NCBI GenBank assembly: GCA_008360955.1
Contig: LUCM01011801.1
Span: 70,318-134,317 of the forward strand
Source: Fasciolopsis buskii
Lineage: Eukaryota; Platyhelminthes; Trematoda; Plagiorchiida; Fasciolidae
DNA: 64,000 bases
Direction of reading: 5' to 3'
Shown: piece after piece, positions 14,301 to 28,100 of the stretch
Layout of the letters: every line of letters starts with the position of its first letter
Position numbering within the stretch: position 1 is the stretch's first letter
Position numbers and translations under genes: made by a program
The notes under the pieces: generated by a model
What the model saw: the letters and a program-made list of their open reading frames with translations, nothing else
Databases searched by the model: none
Told to the model about the DNA's origin: nothing

Positions 14301-16096
14301 CTGCTATTAATTCGTCCTGCTGAACATCTTTATCAGGCATGAAGAAACTAGTTGAATTCGAATAAAACCGCGACGGTATTTCATTATGGCCTTGACAAAT
14401 TTTTATCAAAACTGTCTGTGTGAACGGTATGACCATCTGGGTTGTATAACAAAATTTTTCTATATCAAAAGTAGCTTCCTTAAATGCTTTGACAATGCCC
14501 GTTCATGATGTGAACTAAGAAAAATGTGTGATGAAAGTTGTTTTGGAATATCATTAGAACAAAACTTCTGAGCGATAGAGTTAGGAAAAACGCTCTTGAC
14601 GAAAGAATGGTTTTTACACCGGTCAATCGTAACTTTAAACTACGGTCTTCTAACATTAATCAAAACTGATCGGAACAATACAACGGACAGCAGAGAAAAC
14701 TTTGAGTGATGAGCCACATATCACACACTCACTTGGGTGAAACTAGGAGAAAAAGAAAATCGCTTCACTATATACATATCAAAATAAAATGATTTTACCC
14801 TTGGATCTAATTTACGGCATTATCCCAAAGGGATAGAAAAATGTCGCCAGCTTTCTTTTAAGAGCGAATTGTGCTATTGATTATTTCAGGAAGAAAATTA
14901 CTACGTACAATGTTTTAACGTGAACAACTTCCAAACGAGGAAATTTTTCTTCATTTTCCTAGTCCCTCTTCATCTGTAACAAGCAAAGTAGTATTACATC
15001 GTTCTGTCTATCATCCAGATTCATGCAGCCCCAGGTGCGTAGGAACACAAAATTTCCGAACTTCCAACTGACGGCCGGAACTACTAGGATTGGAGTTTTA
15101 AAATGTTTCCTTAAACACTTCAACGATAATTCGGGAAGAAATGTAAGCATCAACGAGAAAACGTTTATCGAACTTATCTTCTCTAGGCATGACTTCGTAC
15201 AATTCCCTTGATTTTTTCCATACCTTTTAACTTTTTAAATATTGTTTTTTTCTAAAACACTTGCTTATTAAAACCACCTGCTAAAATTGATCGTTCACTT
15301 TCCGTACATTCTTAATGCAGTTAATCAACCTCAAGTAAAATATGTCGGACTGGAATTCAAAATTGATTTCCAAGTCTGGTTCCAAAAATTAAGATTACAC
15401 AATTCAATACGCCAGTGCAGAAGCTCCATTCAAAAGGTTTTTTAGTGGTCAGTCGATGTAAAACATTCAATTGAAATAATGCACTAAATTGCGCTTTGCA
15501 ACACTTAACACTACCGGCAGTCAGGTACCATTCACAAACAGAAGGAAAGTACAGGTATAACCGCGCTGTGTCCAACCATTCGTGTTACTGAACCTGTTTC
15601 TTAATTTATCTGACACCTGGCCAAGTACAACCCTTGTAGTATGTTGCGTGTTTCGTTCAGAATGTTGACATAGGTGATATGTTCGAATTTAATTGAACGC
15701 AGTGATAGTAAACTAGTGCTGTCAAAACAAGTCTGTGTGCACAGCAAATAGAAAACTGGCGAACAAAGCAGTTATTACCGAATTTGAACTACAAAAAGCA
15801 AAAAAAAAAAAATGAAATTTGCCAACAAAATCAAAGCTAATAACCCAAATCGTTCTTCTACTATCAACTTGGTGATAACGTCATAACAGTATATTAACTT
15901 CACATGTGATTGAATTGGAAAACCGACCGTAACTATTTTGGCTTTACAGGAACAAAAATTCATGCCCATCGTCAGGTGGCTAGAAAATTTAAAATTGGCT
16001 TTTACATTATTTTCCCTACAGCTTTTTTGAAACATATGCTTTCAAGCATAATGTTAAATGACGACATGGAATGAGCGCAGCTTTCAGATTAATCAC
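8371..16096. other. AT-rich DNA without a recognisable gene
   Basis: I see no exon-like open frames. A 107-residue minus-strand frame at 11504-11827 is hydrophobic and AT-driven and was not accepted. A poly(A) run lies near 15800-15812. Confidence 0.55.
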
Positions 16097-16133
16097 CCAT
16101 TTCATCTGACTCGTATTCAATCAGATGAAATGG
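16097..16133. repeat. Perfect 13-bp inverted repeat (hairpin)
   Basis: The arms ccatttcatctga (16097-16109) and tcagatgaaatgg (16121-16133) are exact complements separated by 11 nt. No larger element is visible around it. Confidence 0.7.
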
Positions 16134-19100
16134 CCAGGAACTTCGAAGCACTTTATTATTTTCCAAATACATGTATCATGAAGGTTTCTGTACAAATTTT
16201 GCGATCTACCTGCTGATGTTAAACTGTAGGACAACTGAAGTTGTGCGGCAAACTGTTCAGTGGACTGCTGTCAAAATGGACTCAGTATCGTCATACTGCA
16301 TTTCTTGAAGCCGTGGAATTTTCTTTTCCCCGACCTTCATTCACCGTTTACCACTTTTGGTTTCTCATAGGACGGAGTTCATATTATCTTATCGGCCTAC
16401 TTGTCAATTGTGATTAGATGATAAACAGTCTTATGGATTGTCTGCGTGATTGGTCCGTGCGATTCCTTTTATCTTCGTCGATTTTTACCCGACAATAAGT
16501 AAAACCCTAATTCGAAAGTTGCCATCCGTTATACACCTAATCAGGGGTAATGCGAAAAATTCGTGATCAGTCATCTTCGTGAAAAGAGTACAGTTATTTA
16601 AAAAATTAGGTAGTGTGGTTTTATAGTAAACATTTCAAGGTTAATAACTGTCTGTTGATTGGTACATGCGAGCTTCGTAAGGCAGAGTGCAAGCTGCGTT
16701 CGAAGTCTAATGGTGATCACGCAGAATATAAATATATGAACACACGTCTGAATCAAATGAACAAAATTGTCTGACATATTAGTGAGAAACACCTTAAGTT
16801 CTGTAAAACCGAAGAACGTTGGAAAATGAAAACTGGTATTGTATTTCAAATAAAAGGATTCCCCGTAAGAAATTCCAGTTCACATTTTTAACTGTTTAAA
16901 GATGCAAAGGAAATAGCAGGCCGACAAATTATGCTGATGTCGTGCGTGGCCGTTGCATGAGTAAACATCCCACCGTGTCAGTTTGCACATTTTCTCCGAA
17001 CAACATCCTGCGGTTAATCGAGTTATGTCTCCGACCTCACGAGGTCTTCGGGATAGTAGCGAAATTTAAGTATTTTACTATGCGGCTTGATTGAGTGCTT
17101 TTATTATTCAGATGGATTTCAAATCAGCTTTGTTCATATTCCCGTTCTGCCTCCAAAATGGTTTTTCCTTGGTTTTGTAACAAAATGAATGGAAATGTTT
17201 AGCATCTCAGTGCTTCCTGGTCAGTGAACAGGATAGCGGTGAGTTTTCGAATGTACAATATTGTCATAATCGAGTACTGTAATGTTACCAAAGAAACAGT
17301 TGAATTAGTTTGTTGGGGATAACAAAATAGTGCCACGACACAGCGGCACAAAAAAGAATAATTAAATATTGGCTTTATTGGAAAAAAACTGAAGCAATTA
17401 AATGATATCATAGAAGAAAACTAATTACAGACAATCCTGAACATGTCCAGAAAGAACATGTTTTCATGATAACGACATTGCAAAAGCCATGCGGGCAAGC
17501 ACAGAAGAGCTCAAAACTGAAAATATTGAACGGACGTTTGGCAGTTCAAATCCAATTCACGAAATTACTTCTGCTGATTCTTATTTATATGCTCTTCTTC
17601 AAAAATTCGCTCCCATGATTACGAGAGTTTCAGTTTAGGGTGCATACATTTTCTCCTGTGCATATCATTTTGACTTACGTGGTGAGAAAATATGCCACTA
17701 ATATTGATCCAGCGCAGTACGCATGTGATATTTGTACAATTCTTCCAGAAGACGAGACAAGACGCTCATGGTTCGACCATCGTGATTGACCCATCCTAGG
17801 TCAACTTTCAGTACAGTTAGACTTAATAAAACCGATTAATTGTTTTATTTAAAAACTACCAAATTATGAACTTATGCTGAGTTCACTTCCTAAGTCCATG
17901 CCTGCTTCGGATCGCTTACGTGTATTCATCAGTCTTAATGAAACCTCATACAAGACTCCATCTCAGCGTTATCGTGGTTTCCTTCATCCAGTCTCATGTG
18001 TTCTGCACGAGACGGAAAAGCTAGGTGCACAGATATTTGTACATCACCGGAGGAACTACTGCGCTACATGTTGCCATTCATATCGACGATTCAGTCTCAC
18101 TTCTCTTAGATTGGGGAGAATATTCTGTGATAAAATGCAAGCCGGCTTGAAAGAAATTTGGTGGGAGATTGGCATTTAAAGCTGCCTTTGTTGTGTAATG
18201 TTGACTCAATTACGGGAATGTCTTGTTTCTCACAAATGAAGCTTGCCTTTATTTTACTTTTATGCTGTGCAAGTTGTGTTACTCATTTGAGTAATATGTA
18301 AAGCCCCTAGTAAATGGACGCCGTCATCAGGTATTGCTCCCTGCTGAAAACGGTAATGCTCCGACAAATGCATTAAGGCGGTATACTGAAACGGATTACT
18401 CCTTTGTTCTCTAAAAAGGTGCACTTCAATGATTCCAGGTAAACTAGAATAAAATATTGAATTTGAAAGTCGAGTTTTCCGTTCGGCTGGTCTCCGAAAA
18501 CTCAGAAACTTCTGGGTAAGGAAGTGTAACGAATACTAGTTCAAGAGCGAATGTGTCAAATAAAGTATCAGTGCCACTATCAGTCTTCATGCTTCACTTG
18601 GCACATCTGTTACAAGCAGCTTCTGTAGGCACTGATATCAGCAAAAACCGTTGTCAGTGGATTCCCGTAGAAGATTTTAACTTCTAGATGCTTTGGTTTG
18701 CCTGTATGCTACCTAAATATTTTTGTAACATTTTTAGGACAGCAGTTTGTTGATACAACCTGCTTTAGTTCATTTCAAAGACGATTAGGTGCTAATCTGT
18801 TTCGCATAGGCTTTAGTATTAGACGAGTGGGTGGCGAAAGGATTCACTTGTGTTAAATGATTATAAATTCTTGCACATCTTTTACAAACTTGACCTATGC
18901 AGTTCTCGGTTTTTCTCCAAGCAGCACAACTCTGATCGCGCAACAAATATGAAAGAAATGCAAAAGAACAATTTATTTCAGAAAAAAACATATTTCGATT
19001 TCCATTGGTTACATGATATGCCTTCCGGAGAGGCATTGTTAAACTTTCTGACCCAGTGATGAGGTCTCTTAGATTTATCTGTTATTCACCGAATACACCC

Positions 19101-19149
19101 TCCGCATATTAACTAATAGCCAGGTGCATTGAATTAAAATAACCGGGTA
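16134..19149. other. Non-coding DNA, nothing recognised
   Basis: Short open frames such as 17874-18179 carry no recognisable domain. Confidence 0.5.
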
Positions 19150-19207
19150 AATTTTATTCATCCATCAATATGTGGACATACTACTGAGAAGAATGACCAT
19201 TTCTTGA
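19150..19207. repeat. Dispersed repeat fragment related to the interior of the 46.3-46.6 kb element
   Basis: About 55 nt align to 46448-46508 in the same orientation, with shared blocks aaatttt, ttcatccatc, tatgt, tacta, gagaagaa and acca in the same order and nearly the same spacing. No terminal inverted repeats are visible around this copy, so it would be a decayed fragment. Confidence 0.5.
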
Positions 19208-21987
19208 TCTAAACAGTGCATAAAGCAGCATAATTGTGCTGTTTTTTCCTTCCTGCAAATGGTTTTCTGTATATCTTCATATTAATAATAAATTTAAAAA
19301 TCGAAACATTGAACTGTATCTACTGCTTTAAAATTATTTTTATTTTTTCCACGGGCAAGAAGGGGTTACAGATATCCATCCCCAGTCACACTGTGCAGGT
19401 CTGCCACTTTAAGTAGCAATTGCTTCAAAAACCATAACATTCCAAGCGATTCATGTATACGATAATTGCGTTTGCTTTACGTTCCATTGCTAATGCTTAA
19501 TGGATAACAAGCAATTTCAGTGCGTGTTTTTGGGTTGCAGCTTGCTGTTGGTTTTCCGACTATCATTTGCTAATTAGAATATTCAGCCATACCAGAAAGT
19601 GGCTTAGATGATTTGTCTTCAGAAGGTAGGCCGTCTTTCACGTCTAAATAGGTCTTAACATTTGCTGACTTCAAATTATGATTGAAGCACTTGCTTAACT
19701 AAGCCAGCCTATATTATATCGCATATGTGCAATATGAATGGGCCAGCATGTTACCTGCTCGGCTTATGGGCGGGTGCAACCATGTTTTTCATCCGGGTTG
19801 AATTTTTGGATAGCCTTATACTGTGCTGCCGATATCAGACATGCTTACTTTTAGAGTCCAACGCCGTGAATTTAACGGACATTATGAGGAGGTAGCTCCT
19901 TTCTAAATAAAAGGCTATTCAATTGTTCGTGAAGGAAATACTCATCACCCTTGCTTGAAAAGGTAAGTTTATGGGCAGTTAAGCACCAATACACGTTCAA
20001 AATTATCCATAGAGTTATTTTCATGTGCCAATCTACTAAAAACTAGATATAAAAATGTCATCTTTCTATCTAACAATTTCCAGCTCACTATGTGATGTTT
20101 ACTAACGACGTTTGTTTTTATTTGCAACGAAGCTAACTAGGATTATTTGAGTGTGCTCGATGGTAATCACTAGTTTAAAGCAATCTAAATATGGAAAGCG
20201 AAAACCTTTCCAGATGTACTTGTAGGAAAGGAAAAACTTGTTTCCGTGCCTTACTTTGGATTTCCATATATTGATTTAGTAAAGCAACCAAAAATCCTTT
20301 TATCCATTATTGAGGTTACAAACATAGCATTTGTCTCATGAATGAGAAAACCGATGCTAATGTCTCTTCAGCAGTAATTATTACTCCCGTGCAGCAAAAG
20401 GAACCTTCGTTCAGCAGCGCAGAAAACTTTGAACTGAGCGATTTGGGCGCGTTTCTCCAAACCGTAATTATTTTCTCGTGACAAAGTAGCAAACGGCTAG
20501 CAATAGTATTTTTTGCAAGCTCGATTGTAGAAAAAGGAAAGAAAGCTTTAAAACATCCGCAAAACACAACTGTTTGAGGCATTTAGTCCAGTGTTCAGGA
20601 GTGAATAAAACCTTCTCTTTTTTGAAATTCTATTCAGCAAAACTAATTTCGGAAGAAAGGTTAGGTTAAACTAAAACACATAAGTGTACCGCGTTGTAGT
20701 GAAAGACTGACAAGTATGGATTACTTCATGTGATTGCTGGTGTAATGGATTTACTGATATGACCTTCAGATTTAATTTGGCACGAAGTTAATTCTGGCGG
20801 TCAATATGCTTCGCTGATCAGTGCGCAGTGTGGTAGAATCGTCCCAAATAGAGTCAAATTTCCGTTATATTTGTTGGAATTTGGTAACAGGAAAATAGCT
20901 ACCATCGCACTAGATGGCATGGTTTGCAAATTATTGCAGGAAATCTTCACTAGGGTTCCGGCGAAGGACTTTCAAACTGGGGCAAAATTAGTTATTTTTA
21001 TCAGAGAACTTATTGTCTAGCTCAACGTGTCCTGTTAAACTTTATTCGAGTTTTTTAAGTTTTGTACGAAAAAATGAAATACTTGTCTTTCGCAAGGTAC
21101 TAAAGCCCCAAGAAGGAGAAAAAATTCAAGACGGAACACATTCCTATCCACTCTCACGGTTATGCTATCATAAGGTCTAAAAACTAGGTTGTTCCGTAAA
21201 ATGGCGCTGTAAATCGTCGTACTTCCGATTCAGGATTGAAGCGTTTTAAGGGAAACGGAATAAGTAAACACTGAATTGTTATCTTAATGGCTGAGTAAAA
21301 CTATGAAGAATCAAGAAGAATATACGCACTACCAGTATTTGATCTCATGACCATTAAGTAACATAATCCTTTGTTGCAAAAGCGATTGGTCACAATTTTT
21401 TAAACATTCATTGATCATCCAATGCATGGTTTCACCCGAACCAAATGGTTGCATTTGCAAAATAAAAACTTACTTTTTTTGTCTTGTTGGGAGGAGCACA
21501 TTTACTCTTTGCTGATGAACAGAACATAAAAATCAGCATCAAGGCTTGCCAACTTTTCCTTTTTCAGACTGCAGGGTATGAAACAGTTTGTTTGTGGTTT
21601 CTTACTAGCCGCTTGATCTGTAAGTGCGAATTACAACACGAACAAATTGTGTCAACGAATGTAGGTTTGTTTGGCATCAGAGCTGGGTATTTTCAAAATG
21701 AATATTGTTCAGCCATAACTTTCTTCATGGATGAAAATTAAAATCATTTTTTGGTTTGTCTTTTAAAGCTGTTTTCTAGTAGTTGGGTAGAAAGTCTGCA
21801 TCGGCCAATGGTTCTGCATTTAACCCTAAATAAAAGGGAGCATCAATTGTGGTAAAGAGATACGATGATCCCGTAATGCTGAAATGTGAGTACTTATCCA
21901 TTTATTGACCGACTATGTGTCGTTTGCCGGTTGTTCAATTGGCAGATGAACAGATAGTCCGGTGCTCAACCTGGATTCAAACTACAA
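19208..21987. other. DNA upstream of the receptor gene, no gene recognised
   Basis: This should contain the promoter, but I see no element that fixes a transcription start. Good acceptor-like sequences occur at 21567 and near 21943 and could mark 5' UTR exon borders. Confidence 0.45.
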
Positions 21988-22183
21988 ATGGGGATGGCCA
22001 AATTGGCGACTTTGATCCTGTTGACAATCACCACTGCTCAGTGTTTTGGTCAAATTCTGCTTCAACCACGACCCATCCGACTACCCCGTGGTGTGGCTGC
22101 AAATGTGGCAGCGTCAACCTCTTCGAAGTCACCCCATCGTCCCTTTATTCAGTTTTCTCATGGGTCTACAAAATCGTATACCG
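21988..22183 (+). CDS. Exon 1: signal peptide and N-terminal extension
   Basis: The ATG at 21988 has A at -3 and G at +4, and an in-frame TAG lies upstream at 21955, so this is the first usable start in the frame. Residues 1-17 have a Lys at position 5 followed by a hydrophobic core (LATLILLTITTA), a typical secretory signal, with likely cleavage after Ala17. Residues 22-65 are rich in Pro, Arg and Ser and look disordered. The exon ends after one base of a codon at a GTAAGC donor (22184). That base (g) plus the first two bases of exon 2 (at) gives Asp66. Signal, phase and donor all fit, but the 6.5 kb distance to exon 2 makes this the least certain exon. An acceptor-like site sits upstream near 21943, so a 5' UTR exon or trans-splicing is possible. 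Confidence 0.7.
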
Positions 22184-25100
22184 GTAAGCAATTGCGCGCT
22201 TAGTGATTTTTGATTGCTATCAGGTTTCTTACACGACTGACTGTGTCCTCTAGTGTTAGACAATGTTTTTAGGCACCAGTGTGGCGCTCCATGGTATCCT
22301 TGCGGACGTAGTATACACGACGAAAACCACGAAAGCACTGCTGGTTTGGTATCTTAGTGGAAGTCACCTTTGTGAATTATGTCGTTAAATAAATGTACCA
22401 CTGGCGAATTATCAAACTTTCCTCAAGTGTACATTAGGACCTTCCAAATTTCGAAATTTATATTTCAAATGGATGGTAGTATGGGCGTGACAGATTTTTT
22501 TTATTCACAATCTATGACCCTGAAGATTCTCCTTACTTGAAGCATAACTCGAAACACAGCACTGAAAGCAAATCAAGTGAAACTGCATCCGAATGTTCTA
22601 TTGATATTCCTTATTGAAAAGGCGTCCGTTTGTACAGCGGTAAAATTCTCTAGGCCAAAGTGAAAAGTGAGAAAATGTGGCATTCCAGTCAATTGGAGCT
22701 GACCACCATAAAGGTGTCAGACTTAATTGGTTACACAGATTCATTTTAGCTTACGTTATTTATGTCTGCTACGAATGGGCTGGTTTTATGAAACCCAGTT
22801 TCACCCCACTTTCCTAAGACAGCAATACTGATTAGGGCGTCTTCTTTCAGGTTTGCAACACGAATTTTCAAAACTTTATTTACTTTTCGTGATTGCTAAC
22901 ATAATGAGGCAAAGCCTTTGAATTTTGTCTTGTTAGGCTGTACGTATTTGTCCGTTACCACCATCTCACAGAGTTAAGTTGAGGGACAAAATTTACCAGA
23001 AGTCAATCAAACATTTCTGCTTGAATTGATGGCATAAATTATCCAGTGCCGTGAGAGGTTTCTGCAGATATCACTCCGTCAGATGAATGCTTATTTAGTT
23101 AGCTCTTACTGACAGTGAACTCTCCTTTTTTGTGATGTATTCGTTTGAACGAATAAAATAAACCTATCCTTCTGTAGTTGTCGTAAGCGAACGTATCGAA
23201 TTCGCCCAAACTCGTCCTATGATTGAGCGAACGACAGCGACTGCTCTCGTTACGAAGCTGTGGTTGAATCGAGAGTAATATGAAAAGAGACACAACAGAA
23301 TGTAGTTCTGTTTGATTCCTCTATGATTCCATTCGTACCAGCGGTATAAGAAATTCATGAATTGATTCATAACCGGTTGCTTTAGTTTTGAAACCAAGAG
23401 ATTTCGTTTTTGGAACGCTGAATTTTTACTTGGTGACTTTGGCGGAGACACTGTTTGGATCTACCGACTGAGTACCAGTCTCATGCGCAAATGATGCTTC
23501 TATCTTATGACTTCAAAACTGATGACGTCGTCCTGATAAGTTAATATTACATTTGAGCCTTGGTTCCCTTTACTTATGAAAACTTGGAATGTACAAGATG
23601 ATACGTGCATGAACATATAAGCAAAATATAAAATTGGAACAAACCACATGAAGTAGTTAGAGGCTTAGATCCAAGAGAGGACAGAATTTTAAATTATAGA
23701 TTCCTTAAGTCTACTTTTGGTAAATTTTGATTAAGTACATTTCATGACCAACGGGGTCCAGTGTTGTGCGCGCACATCTTCGCATCCAGCCGGTAGATAT
23801 CATAAATACAAAGTGCTTCGCCGTCATTTTTCAGTGCCACGATGATCAAAATTGTTTATGCTGATGGTTCGACCTGATAAATAACCCGTCGCTTCGTCCT
23901 AATTGTAGCTTTCAGGACGTCTTCGCTGTGGCCATGCTGCCACCGTGGTCACTCTACGAAACACCTGTCGACGTCTATTGCTGCCGGATCTTGTGTCATG
24001 TCACTTTTGTTGAAATGACAAAACGCCTTTAATCTTTGGACTGTTGAAGGGTCATAGGTAGCAGCTAACATCGCCTGATGAGAAATGGAGCTACCAAAAG
24101 CACGCGCGGAACCTACTTTACGACCGAGGGATTCCTGGAAACAGTGCGTCTTCAACCAAGCCGGGTCATTCATGTCACCAAAAACGTGAGGCCATGGCCC
24201 GTGACGCCATGAATGGATATTGCAGTGGGCCTGGCAGACACACTTGGTTTGATCGCGTCTAAAAATTCTCGGGAATGATGAATTCTAGAATCCAGTAGTT
24301 CGATATGGAAGCTGACTGCGGTCACTCGACAGATGCGATATCGGCACATGATGGGCATTCTTCGTGACCACGTTAGATAAACTCATGGCACTACACCTGA
24401 GTTAACGGCGAACCTTCCAAATATAGCCAGTCTTCCTGTATGAATAGCATACAGCATGTCAGAATCTCAACATAGAACATATGTAGAACTCACCATAGAA
24501 GAACCAGCGGTTCAGGGGCTTGACCTCACATATTATGTTCTTGCCAGTTGGCTTGGGATTCCACCTATGTGGGTCACCGGACGAAATGGAATGAGTTTGT
24601 TGTACCTTATTGTTAGAACGTTCGGCTTTGGGTTTAGAAATGCCATCTGGTTGTTCACGGCTTGCACGAGTCTTGGGGAATGTGAGATCTTGCCTAAGGA
24701 AAAGGTACTTCTGATCTTGGAATTATTTACACCATCAATCAATGAATTACGCATTTGGCTCTTCCTGTGATCTCCAAAATTGCATTTGCTAGGCTTTGGA
24801 ATTAGAATGGTCTCATATAATTTCCTGCTAAGATAGCGAATCAAGTAGTGGAATTTTTATGTCCGACTGCGTGGGAATCTACAGGATCCGGCTGATTGGG
24901 CAAAAGAGTTTTCATCTCTCCTAACGGAACCGAAGTCGGATGAATTGGAAATGAGTGTGTAGAATGACCAACAGCACTGAGAAGAAAAACTGCCTGATCT
25001 TCTTTATTCCGTCCCACTGAGATACTCCACAATCTTTCGAAACATTCAGTATAGTGTTTAAAATTGGACAAACCAGTTTGTATGTCCAGCTGTTCATTAA

Positions 25101-28100
25101 TTGGTATTTCCAATCCACGAAGTTAGTTGTAGAATTCGTAACTGACATAGTAATATAGAATTCGGCCACTGGTAATTTGGCGCAAATACCGACTACCAGG
25201 GTGCACTGGGATCTAACGAAAAGCTAACTGCATGTTGCCACTGCTACTATTGTAAATTCTCTTAATGAATACCGCGCTTATCAGTGTGGTCATCCAATTT
25301 ATTTAAGAGCCAGATGGAATGGGTGTTGACATTTGTCCGTCGAAGATGAAATAAAACTCTCCGTACCAAATGAGCAGGTCAAAAATTACTGTCTCCATCC
25401 TTTAAAAAACATTGCGTTCCAGGGAATTTCGTTACGCTTACTTCTTTATTGTTTGTAGCGCTCACAAGGCCCGGAGGAACGGTTTCAGAAAGCCTGCAAG
25501 TTGCCTCTTAAATGTCGGTGATTGGAATTATAGAGCCTATATCAAACACTGTTTTAGATGATTTTAACATATTCGGTAGTTCAATATCATCAACTCTTGG
25601 TTCCCTCCTCGTAGGTTTTCCTTGTATTCCGTGCTGTTACTCTTTGACCAATCCATTTTATTTCCATTTCCTATCGTTGTGCTGCAGTGATGATCCGTTA
25701 TTCCGACCGAAATTTCCCACCCCTACTACGAGAAAGCACATGAGAGAAGGCTGAATGATCCCGCTGATTTCATTAACCCTTCCGTCTTTCTCTTTTATAA
25801 CAGAGGGTTAGTAAATGAACATTTGACTGATTGCATTAGTTTAAGCTGCGATTTCTCTTGCTCCACTGAGATAAATTAAGTTTGCTTCGATTTGTTTCGG
25901 TCATCTTATATCGAACTATGGCTTTGATCCAGGAGTGTGTAAAGTCGATTTATCATATGCCATCAGACAACTACATTTATCAAAATTGAAGTTGGGTAAC
26001 TGATTGGACAAAACGTCAACCATCCGCTCAGAAGTAAAACCTGACGACTGGCTCATAAGTTCTGAAACGAGTACGTATCAAAACCGAAATTCAACCCTGA
26101 CCTCCAGGATCTAAACTACTAGTTCTTCATAAGTTCTAGCCATCCTTCAGTTAGCATTTACTTATTTTTCATGAGTCCAGACCGGTTACTGGAGCCTCGG
26201 CACTAAGAACGTCTCTGATGGCTAAATGCGGCGTACCTTGTAGCCGTGATGTGCATTTGTTTGTAGTGCTAAAATAACCATTTACCTTTTAACAAAAACT
26301 ATGTCTGACTCTTGGAAAGCGGTTGAAGGAGTCTAACAGGCATCGGTCGTCTGCCTGGTCTGAAATCTTGGTTAAAGAAATCCAAAGCTTGCTTCACGGC
26401 TTTATTTCGCTGGTGGGGGATCACGCATATTAAAATGCGATTTTATAGATTTCTCTGATGCATACTACTCCTTGCTTTTCCTCGGACCTTCCAAAACAAA
26501 AATCCTGGTCTCTCTTTGGGACCGTCTTGAATAACCATCCCAAATCACGCTCTCCTCAAGCATTTCTAGTAAAGGGCCATTCTATCTTCGTTTCTTTTTT
26601 TCCTGACTGACTTTCTTCTCAGTCCGTCATCGGCAGCTTTTAAGTGCAATAGATTGCCTTGTGGTTTTCAGAATGTTTCCCGAAATTCAGTTTTCTTCAC
26701 TCAATGTCCAACCTTATCAGGTAACAGCAGTTGTACTCATCAGGATTCATTCTTTATTTTAACGAAACTGTCGAATTTGCGTTTTAAGAGGCAGGCGGAT
26801 ATTCCTGTATTTTAACACTTTTGAGAGGCTAAAATTATACAAAACGTTGCTCCAAAATGGGCACTTCGTGTAATACTTCGGCTTCATTTCACCTCTGCCT
26901 TCATAGTCTGGAATAGAAAAACTACGTCTTTTGCTGGGATCAGCAGAGAGTTTCCTGCATGTAATATTAGTGAAATGGATTATCTAAAAGTTTGCTGTTA
27001 AAAACATCCCTGTGCTCAAACAGTTTCTTCAAAGGTCATTCATAAGTTGTTTCACAGTTTAATTTCTTATCTCTTATCACAATTCCGCAATCAGCACTTA
27101 TTCTCTACCCGCTACTGTTTGCTCGTGAACAAGTAAATAGCAGAAAGTGGTATTAGAGTTCGTGAAGAGCCCCTGCTTAACATAGGCTGGATGGTAATGT
27201 ATCACTTTGCTACTCACCGATCGCGTAACAAAACTGTCAACTACGTTGCCATTTTTAGTTTCCAAATGCAATTTTTTCTTTTTATTTATTCAGTCTCTAT
27301 CGCAGCTGAGCACTTTATCACCAGATAAAACAAAGTTTCAAATTTTCCTGCTTCAAAGGAGCTTCGAAGGGAGTGTGATCTTATACACAATGTTGTTTTC
27401 TTTGTATTTCAGTCGAGAAACTGTATTTAACAATCGCTGTTTGGTTCAATTAATGGGCTCAAACAAAATTTCTTGCGATCACTTGCTTGGGTCCAAAAAA
27501 CATTTGTTCACATCCTCCTCGTTTTGCCTGGTGTTTTTGTTATATTTCTTCTTATTACGAGCCTAAATGGACTTGAATCTGATAAATTACTTAACCAAAT
27601 CGCAGAATTTGTGTTGCGTTGTACTAAACGCACCGAGGCCTGAATTCTGTTCCTCTGAAATTGTATTTAATAAGGAGTTTGGTGCAAACACTCACTCTTA
27701 AGGGAAGATTCGAGAGTCTCCTTACTGACTCTGACGACATGATAAGTAGCACAATGACATGGCTACTGTCACTGTGGAATTAGATTTTAGTAGACATAAC
27801 AGACTGGTTCATTTGCAAGGTGGAGTTGCTGCGTAGAATGAATGATGAACCCGTTAACAAGCTAGTCTATATGAAATAAGTAAAACTGAGCACTACAGAA
27901 CTACCGCAGTGAAGTTTTCGCGTACAACTACAATAGTATAAAGGATTTTCAAGAAGGGCACTGAAAGTAGAAAAAAACTAGGGCACTCAGTGCATTTACT
28001 GTTCAGTGTGTATATCAAAATCACGATTGCTTGCATGTTAATGAATATTAAGAGTGAAAATGTTTTCAATAATTATGCTAAAACTCTTTGCAAACTACTC

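Noticed and set aside
21568..21619. A 52-nt segment between a strong acceptor (ctttttcag) and a GTAAGT donor, ending in the phase exon 2 needs, with an internal ATG followed by a signal-like peptide
   Set aside because: In the ATG frame a TGA occurs just before the donor, and the frame with the right phase has no ATG. The exon at 21988-22183 explains the signal peptide better. It could still be a 5' UTR exon.
27207..27566. 119-codon plus-strand open frame rich in Phe and Leu, upstream of exon 2
   Set aside because: The hydrophobic composition follows from T-rich DNA. There is no domain, and it is not needed to complete the receptor.
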